From Pseudomonadota bacterium (GTDB lineage: Bacteria > Pseudomonadota > Alphaproteobacteria > Rhizobiales > Xanthobacteraceae): 64,000 nt of DNA. The notes beneath the pieces are model-generated. The model did not search any database. It was not told where the DNA came from and worked only from the letters and a program-made list of their open reading frames with translations. Both the position numbers and the translations under genes were made by a program. The stretch covers positions 22,644 to 86,643 of the forward strand of contig QEVP01000014.1 of assembly GCA_003576765.1 (NCBI GenBank). Reading direction: 5' to 3'. Shown here one piece after another: positions 59,467 to 64,000 of this stretch (positions are counted from its first letter, which is position 1; the number at the start of each line of letters is the position of its first letter).

Positions 59467-60162
59467 ATGACGATTTTCAGGCTGAAGCAAATCGCAAGCC
59501 ACCCGCGTGAGGCTATCGCCGGGGCGATCCGCTGGAACTACGACCGCGCCGAACTGATCGCCGACGGCGTGATCCATGGCCTCGGGCTCGGCTGCGGACT
59601 GGTGGCGGCGACCGCCCTCATCACGCTGGCCGGCGTCTATGCGTCGCCCTCCGATCTGGTCACGGTGTCGATCTACTCAGCCGGCCTGCTGGCGATGCTC
59701 GGACTGTCGGCGGCCTACAATCTGTGGCCGGTGTCGCCGGTCAAATGGCGGCTGCGGCGGCTCGACCACTCGGCGATCTATGTGCTGATCGCGGCGACCT
59801 ATACCCCGTTCGTGGCGCAGATCGGCGAGAGCGGCCTTGCGGTGGCATTGCTTGCCGGCGTCTGGTGCCTTGCCGCCACCGGCATCGTGCTCAAACTCGC
59901 CTGTCCCGGGCGCTTCGACCGGCTCTCGGTCGGCCTTTACCTGGTGATGGGGTGGAGCGGCGTGATGATCTACGACAAGGTGGTGGCGGCGCTGCCGGCC
60001 TCGACATTGTGGTTCATCGCCAGCGGCGGCGTGCTCTATACGCTCGGCGTGATCTTCCACGTCTGGCAGCGGCTGCGCTTCCAGAACGCGATCTGGCATG
60101 GCTTTGTGCTGTGCGGCGCAGCGTGCCACTATACGGCGGTGCTGGATCTAGTACTGGCGTAA
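59467..60162 (+). CDS. Hemolysin III family (PAQR/YqfA-like) membrane protein
   Basis: 231 aa with seven membrane helices. The N-terminal motif ELIADGVIHGLGLGCGLVAA, DHSAIYVLIAATYTPFVAQI (second conserved block with its His) and near the end GGVLYTLGVIFHVWQRLRF and WHGFVLCGAACHYTAVL: the three clusters with Asp/His residues that bind zinc in the PAQR/hydrolase superfamily are all present. Despite the name, most bacterial members are not toxins and seem to act in membrane-lipid homeostasis. Followed after 16 bp by the SDR gene. Confidence 0.9.
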   Translation: MTIFRLKQIASHPREAIAGAIRWNYDRAELIADGVIHGLGLGCGLVAATALITLAGVYASPSDLVTVSIYSAGLLAMLGLSAAYNLWPVSPVKWRLRRLDHSAIYVLIAATYTPFVAQIGESGLAVALLAGVWCLAATGIVLKLACPGRFDRLSVGLYLVMGWSGVMIYDKVVAALPASTLWFIASGGVLYTLGVIFHVWQRLRFQNAIWHGFVLCGAACHYTAVLDLVLA

Positions 60163-60178
60163 CAAAAGGGGCACTCTC

Positions 60179-60964
60179 ATGGAGGTCGCGGGCAAGGTGG
60201 TCGTCGTCACCGGCGGCGCCAATGGCATCGGCCGGGCGCTGTGCGAGACCTTCCATCGCGCAGGCGCGGCGAAGGTGGTGGCGGCCGATCTCGACGGCGA
60301 CGGCGCGGCGAAGGTGGTGGCCGGCATCGATGGTGCGGCGTTCGCCTGCGACGTCAGCCGCGAGGCCGACATCGCCCGCGTGATCGAGGAGACCGAGCGC
60401 ACACACGGCCCGATCGCGCTGTTCTGCTCCAATGCCGGCATCGGCGGCGGCTTCGATCCCGCGATGGAGAACGCGGGCGGCGCACCCGACGCGGCATGGG
60501 CCAAAAGCTGGGCGATCCACGTCATGGCCCATGTCCATGCCGCGCGCCATCTGGTGCCGCGCATGCGTTCGCGCGGCGGCGGCTACTTTCTCAACACCAT
60601 CTCGGCGGCGGGGCTGTTGTCGCAGGTCGGCAGCGCGGTCTATTCGACCACCAAGCACGCTGCCGTCGGGTTTGCCGAGAGCCTTGCCATCGCTCACCGT
60701 GCCCACGGCATAAAGGTGTCGATCCTGTGCCCGCAGGGCGTCGTCACCGACATGCTGCGCAACCTGCCGAAGGGGCCGCAATCCGGCGACGGCGACCTCA
60801 CGCCCGAGCAGGTTGCGGAAGATGCGCTGCGTGGCATCGCGCAGGAGACGTTTCTGATCCTGCCGCATCCCCAGGTGCTCGGCTACATGCGCCGCAAGAC
60901 CGAGGACTACGACCGCTGGATCGGCGGCATGGCCAAGCTGCAGGCGAAAGTACGCGAGGGATAG
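60179..60964 (+). CDS. Short-chain dehydrogenase/reductase
   Basis: 261 aa. Cofactor loop VVTGGANGIGRALCE (TGxxxGxG), then LFCSNAGIGGG (NAG), the catalytic serine in NTISAAGLLSQ, and YSTTKHAAVGFAESLAIAH with the Tyr-x-x-x-Lys pair. An acidic residue after the second strand (AADLDGD) suggests NAD(H) preference. Substrate unknown. Sits 16 bp after the hemolysin III gene and is probably co-transcribed; the pairing gives no clear functional hint. Confidence 0.92.
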   Translation: MEVAGKVVVVTGGANGIGRALCETFHRAGAAKVVAADLDGDGAAKVVAGIDGAAFACDVSREADIARVIEETERTHGPIALFCSNAGIGGGFDPAMENAGGAPDAAWAKSWAIHVMAHVHAARHLVPRMRSRGGGYFLNTISAAGLLSQVGSAVYSTTKHAAVGFAESLAIAHRAHGIKVSILCPQGVVTDMLRNLPKGPQSGDGDLTPEQVAEDALRGIAQETFLILPHPQVLGYMRRKTEDYDRWIGGMAKLQAKVREG

Positions 60965-60975
60965 CGCCTCGACCG

Positions 60976-61079
60976 ATAGCCCCCGCACCCTCCCCTCCCG
61001 CGCAAGCGGGGGAGGGATAAAGGGAGGGGGCTGTTAAGGCGTGGAGGCCCGCGAACCAAGTGCGGGCATGACGGTGACG
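60976..61079. repeat. Composite repeat (family C then A), inverse of 13654-13745
   Basis: Reads CCCTCCCCTCCCGCGCAAGC then GGGGGAGGGATAAAGGGAGG (family C), then GGGGCTGTTAAGGCGTGGAG and CAAGTGCGGGCATGACGG (family A). It follows 12 bp after the SDR stop and lies between convergent genes, where it could terminate both. Confidence 0.7.
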
Positions 61080-61129
61080 ATGGCCGATACGCGTGCTCCC
61101 GTTCAACGAGAGCAGATCATGCTTCAATT

Positions 61130-61609
61130 TCAGCCGCGTCGGGCCGCCTCGATCTTGGCGACGTCGATCTTCTTCATATCCATCATCGCCTCGAACGCGC
61201 GTTTGGCCTCGTCGCCGCCGATGGCCATCGCCTCGGTCAGGACGCGCGGGGTGATCTGCCAGGAGATGCCCCATTTGTCCTTGCACCAGCCGCACGCGCT
61301 TTCCTGCCCGCCGTTGCCGACGATGGCGTTCCAGTAGCGGTCGGTCTCCTGCTGATCGTCAGTGGCGATCTGGAACGAGAAGGCTTCGTTGTGCCGGAAC
61401 GCGGGCCCGCCGTTGAGGCCGAGACAGGGGATGCCGGCGACCGTGAACTCGACCGTCAGCACGTCGCCCGCCTTGCCGGACGGGTAGTCGCTCGGCGCAC
61501 GGTGGACGGCGCTCACTTTGCTGTCGGGAAAGGTCTCGGCGTAGAAGCGGGCCGCGGCCTCGGCGTCCTTGTCGTACCACAGACAGATGGTGTTCTTGGC
61601 AACTGCCAT
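61130..61609 (-). CDS. VOC-family protein (PhnB / 3-demethylubiquinone methyltransferase-like fold)
   Basis: 159 aa. Starts MAVAKNTICLWYDKDAEAAA, with FYAETFPDSKVSAVHRAPSD, then the PhnB-type block GIPCLGLNGGPAFRHNEAFS and QEADRYWNAIV-type helix (here QQETDRYWNAIV), CGWCKDKWGISWQITPRVL, and a final MMDMKKIDVAKIEAA. These are the features of the PhnB-like VOC group, often misnamed as a methyltransferase. Function unknown; possibly a metal-dependent lyase or antibiotic-binding protein. AAAGGACCTGAACG lies upstream of the ATG. Single gene, about 80 bp downstream of the molybdoenzyme gene on the same strand. Confidence 0.88.
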   Translation of the reverse strand: MAVAKNTICLWYDKDAEAAARFYAETFPDSKVSAVHRAPSDYPSGKAGDVLTVEFTVAGIPCLGLNGGPAFRHNEAFSFQIATDDQQETDRYWNAIVGNGGQESACGWCKDKWGISWQITPRVLTEAMAIGGDEAKRAFEAMMDMKKIDVAKIEAARRG

Positions 61610-61692
61610 CGTTCAGGTCCTTTCGTGTCCGTCAGCACGGGCATCACGACAGCAAAACGGTCCGGCCGTTTTATGACTGCTGAAGCGGACGC

Positions 61693-64000
61693 TTACGCCA
61701 CCGCGCGCTTCGGCGGCGGCGGGGCGGCGGCATCCTCCGGCGGGTCGAACGCCTGGATCGGCGGCAGGTTGCCGGTAAAGCGCTCGACCTCGACGGTGGT
61801 AAGCTGCCCGCTGCAGCCTTGCGCCAGGCTCGAGGTGCCGACATCGCGCGTCAGCACGTTCGGGTTGCCGTGGACGCACAGCGGCTTGTCCTCCTTCGGA
61901 TCCTCCGGGTCGTACCAGGCCCCCGTCGGCAACTGCACCACGCCGGGCCGCACGCTGTCGGAAAGCCGCGCTGCGGCGAGGCAGGCGCCCCGCTCGTTCG
62001 ACAGCTTCACGATATCGCCGTCCTCGATGCCGCGCGGAGCGGCATCGCACGGGTTGATGCGCATCACCTCGCGGCCGCGGTGCTTCATCTCTGTCGAGTA
62101 GGTGCCGAAGTCGAACTGGCTGTGCAGGCGCGTCGAGGGCTGGTTGGCGACCAATTGCAAGGGCGCGCGTTCGCTGACGACATCGGCCGGGGGAATCCAG
62201 GCCGGATGGCCGAGGCAGTCGGCATAGCCGAAACTCGCGATGCGCTCCGAGAAAATCTCGACCTTGCCGCTCGGCGTCGGCAGCGGTTGGCCGTCGGGGT
62301 CGTCGCGGAAGGCGCGCAGCGGGCCGCCATCGTGCGGACGCTGCGGCAGGACCAGTTCGCCGCGCTCCCAGAAGGCGTCGAAGTCGGGCGCCTCCAGCCC
62401 TAGCGCGACCAGCGCGTCCTGCGTTGTCGTGTAGAGATGGCGTAGCCACTCTCCGACGCTGCGTCCTTCGGTGAAGGCGTCGCCGTGGCCGAGCCGCTGC
62501 GACAGCGCCGCGAAGATGGCGTAGTCGTCGCGTGCCTCGCCGTAAGGCTCGGCCATCTTGTGCATGGCGATCATCAGGGGATCGACCTGGGTGCCGCCGA
62601 TATCGTCGCGCTCCAGCGTCATGGTGACGGGCAGCACGATGTCGGCGTGTCGCGCGGTCGCCGTCCAGCCGATCTCGTGCACGACGAAGGTTTCGATATT
62701 GGCCACCGCCCGACGCAGCCGGTTAAGATCCTGGTGGTGATGGAACGGGTTGCCGCCGGCCCAGTAGACCAGCCGGATGTCGGGATAGGTCAGTGTCCGG
62801 CCGTCATAGTCGAACGGCTCGCCCGGATGCAGCAGCATGTCCGCGACCCGCGCCACCGGGATGAAATCCTTGACCGGGTTCCTGCCCTGCGGAAAGGCGG
62901 CGATCGGCACCGCGTTGAAGCGCCGGCCGTAATTGGCGATGGCGCCGAGCGCGTAGTTGAAACCGCCGCCCGGCAGGCCGAGCTGCCCCAGCATCGCCGC
63001 CAGCACGGTCGCCATCCACACCGGCTGCTCGCCGTGTTCGGCGCGCTGCAGCGAGTGCGACACGACCACCAGCACGCGCTTTCCGGGCAGCAGGCTCGCC
63101 TGCCGGACGATCTCGCCGGCCTCGATGCCGCAGATCGCGGCGGCCCAGGCGGCGTCTTTCGGCACGCCGTCGCTGCGCCCCGTCAGGTAATCCTCGAACT
63201 TCTCCCAGCCGGTGCAATAGCCGTCCAGAAAGGCGCGGTCGTGCCAGCCGCGGACGACGAGCGTATGGGCGATGCCGAGCATCAGCGCGGTATCGGTGCC
63301 GGGCCGCAGCGCCAGCCATTCGGCCGCCAGCTCTTCGGGCAGGTCGTCGCGGATCGGGCTGATCAGCACGAAGCGGCCGCCACGCGCGTGCATGGCGCGC
63401 ATGTGGTCGCGCTCGCTGTGGCGGCTGACGCCGCCGGAGGCGACCGCGGAATTCTTCAGCGCCATGCCGCCGAAGGCGAGTAGGACATCGGTGTGCGCGG
63501 CGACGTCGTCCCAGCTCACGTTGCGGCGCGACATGTCGTCGTAACGGCCGAGGATGTGGGGCAGGATCACCGAGGCGGCGCCCGAGGAGTAGGTGTTGAC
63601 CGACCGCACATAGCCGCCGAGGGCGATGTTGAGGAAGCGGTGCATCTGGCTCTGCGCATGGTGGAAACGGCCGGCACTGGCCCAGCCGTAGGAGCCGCCG
63701 TAGATCGCACGCGGGCCGTGCGCCTCACCGACGCGCTTCAGCTCGCCGGCAAGCAGGTCGAGCGCCTCGTCCCACGGCACGGCGACGAACTGATCGCGGC
63801 CACGCCGCGCATCCTTGCCGGGGCCGTCCTCGAGCCAGCCGCGACGGATCATCGGCCGCGCCACCCGCGCCTTGTGGCGCAGCGCGCCGGCGAAGTTCTG
63901 GATGATGCGGTTGGGATGCGGGTCGCCCGGATGCGGCGTGATGACCAGCTTATCGTCGGCCCAGTGGCCGGAGAAGGCGCCGTAATGCGAACTGTGCGAT
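61693..64000 (-). CDS. Biotin sulfoxide / DMSO reductase-like molybdoenzyme (5' end outside the window)
   Basis: About 768 residues are visible, running off the window's end in frame. The first visible residues are SHYGAFSGHWADDKLVITPH, the usual start of BisC/TorA/DorA catalytic domains just after the N terminus, so probably only a few residues or a signal peptide are missing. The molybdenum ligand is the serine of IYGGSYGWASAGRFHHAQ. Cofactor loops VYWAGGNPFHHHQDLNRL, EIGWTATARHADIVLPVT and the C-terminal NPCDAAPRGIEDGDIVKLSN are in place. No iron-sulfur cysteines are visible near the start, as expected for this class. No cytochrome c subunit (TorC type) adjoins it at this end, which would suit the BisC type, a cytoplasmic enzyme reducing biotin or methionine sulfoxide; the N terminus is needed to decide. 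Confidence 0.88.
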   Translation of the reverse strand, partial: SHSSHYGAFSGHWADDKLVITPHPGDPHPNRIIQNFAGALRHKARVARPMIRRGWLEDGPGKDARRGRDQFVAVPWDEALDLLAGELKRVGEAHGPRAIYGGSYGWASAGRFHHAQSQMHRFLNIALGGYVRSVNTYSSGAASVILPHILGRYDDMSRRNVSWDDVAAHTDVLLAFGGMALKNSAVASGGVSRHSERDHMRAMHARGGRFVLISPIRDDLPEELAAEWLALRPGTDTALMLGIAHTLVVRGWHDRAFLDGYCTGWEKFEDYLTGRSDGVPKDAAWAAAICGIEAGEIVRQASLLPGKRVLVVVSHSLQRAEHGEQPVWMATVLAAMLGQLGLPGGGFNYALGAIANYGRRFNAVPIAAFPQGRNPVKDFIPVARVADMLLHPGEPFDYDGRTLTYPDIRLVYWAGGNPFHHHQDLNRLRRAVANIETFVVHEIGWTATARHADIVLPVTMTLERDDIGGTQVDPLMIAMHKMAEPYGEARDDYAIFAALSQRLGHGDAFTEGRSVGEWLRHLYTTTQDALVALGLEAPDFDAFWERGELVLPQRPHDGGPLRAFRDDPDGQPLPTPSGKVEIFSERIASFGYADCLGHPAWIPPADVVSERAPLQLVANQPSTRLHSQFDFGTYSTEMKHRGREVMRINPCDAAPRGIEDGDIVKLSNERGACLAAARLSDSVRPGVVQLPTGAWYDPEDPKEDKPLCVHGNPNVLTRDVGTSSLAQGCSGQLTTVEVERFTGNLPPIQAFDPPEDAAAPPPPKRAVA

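Noticed and set aside
59467..60162. Hemolysin III as a virulence toxin
   Set aside because: The PAQR-like family is widespread in non-pathogens and the name comes from an old overexpression result; nothing nearby suggests secretion or virulence.
61130..61609. 3-demethylubiquinone-9 3-methyltransferase
   Set aside because: The sequence is a VOC fold with no SAM-binding motif; that name is a known misannotation of this group.
61693..64000. Formate dehydrogenase or nitrate reductase
   Set aside because: There are no iron-sulfur cysteines near the start, and the Mo-ligand region is the serine type (GGSYGW) of the DMSO/biotin sulfoxide reductase class.

Overview
The window is a 64 kb piece of a high-G+C alphaproteobacterial chromosome. 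The gene content and order point to Hyphomicrobiales (Rhizobiales), probably near Xanthobacteraceae/Nitrobacteraceae. Supporting signs are the F1 ATP synthase operon atpHAGDC without F0 genes, the argH-lipoprotein-lysA cluster, the hemD-COG4223-hemY cluster facing tsaD-gpsA, a DUF1674 protein, a HWE/HisKA_2-type kinase, the YcjX/YcjF pair, and several families of dispersed palindromic repeats of the rhizobial type. The genus is inferred from gene order and protein style, not from a marker comparison. Almost everything is ordinary core genome.

Layout. 1-9.7 kb: acyl-CoA thioesterase (cut by the window edge), a coiled-coil membrane protein, lysA/lipoprotein/argH (minus), a TlpA-type thioredoxin, a branched-chain amino acid type binding protein, 3-hydroxybutyryl-CoA dehydrogenase and etfAB. 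9.8-19.4 kb: cob(I)alamin adenosyltransferase with a twin-TM protein, YihY/BrkB, a soluble hybrid histidine kinase, a broken gluQRS, an AlkA-type glycosylase, an HNH nuclease, xerC and priA (divergent), and rlpA. 20-25.2 kb: atpHAGDC, interrupted by two repeat-bearing spacers.

25.4-31.2 kb is the only accessory-looking patch: tRNA-Gly(CCC), small proteins, a nuclease of the staphylococcal type, a GntR/FadR regulator, and then a wrecked acyl-CoA catabolic cluster. The crotonase has lost its start, and an AMP-ligase is cut off and joined in frame to an AcuI-type reductase that has lost its N terminus and carries a frameshift. Next come hicAB, a 3' tRNA fragment, a 48-bp direct repeat and tRNA-Thr(CGT). 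It looks like a former island or catabolic locus in decay.

31.4-46.3 kb: hemY/COG4223/hemD (no hemC), tsaD-gpsA-EVE protein, acs, an L,D-transpeptidase, a DUF1674 succinate dehydrogenase assembly factor, an RsmB-type methyltransferase, heparinase II/III and purH. 46.5-64 kb: glgP (its C-terminal tail is encoded by a repeat), a divergent pair of sensor kinases, a CaiB/BaiF CoA transferase, a secreted protein with a possible Cys-His-Asp triad, cold-shock protein, GT39-type glycosyltransferase, ycjF/ycjX, hemolysin III, an SDR, a VOC protein and a biotin-sulfoxide/DMSO-reductase-like molybdoenzyme running off the end.

I found no CRISPR array, phage, secretion system or biosynthetic cluster, and nothing I would call a new system. 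The best leads are the gene-decay junctions, the damaged gluQRS, the hicAB/tRNA scar, the repeats that sit on stop codons or write protein tails, and a small set of uncharacterised proteins.
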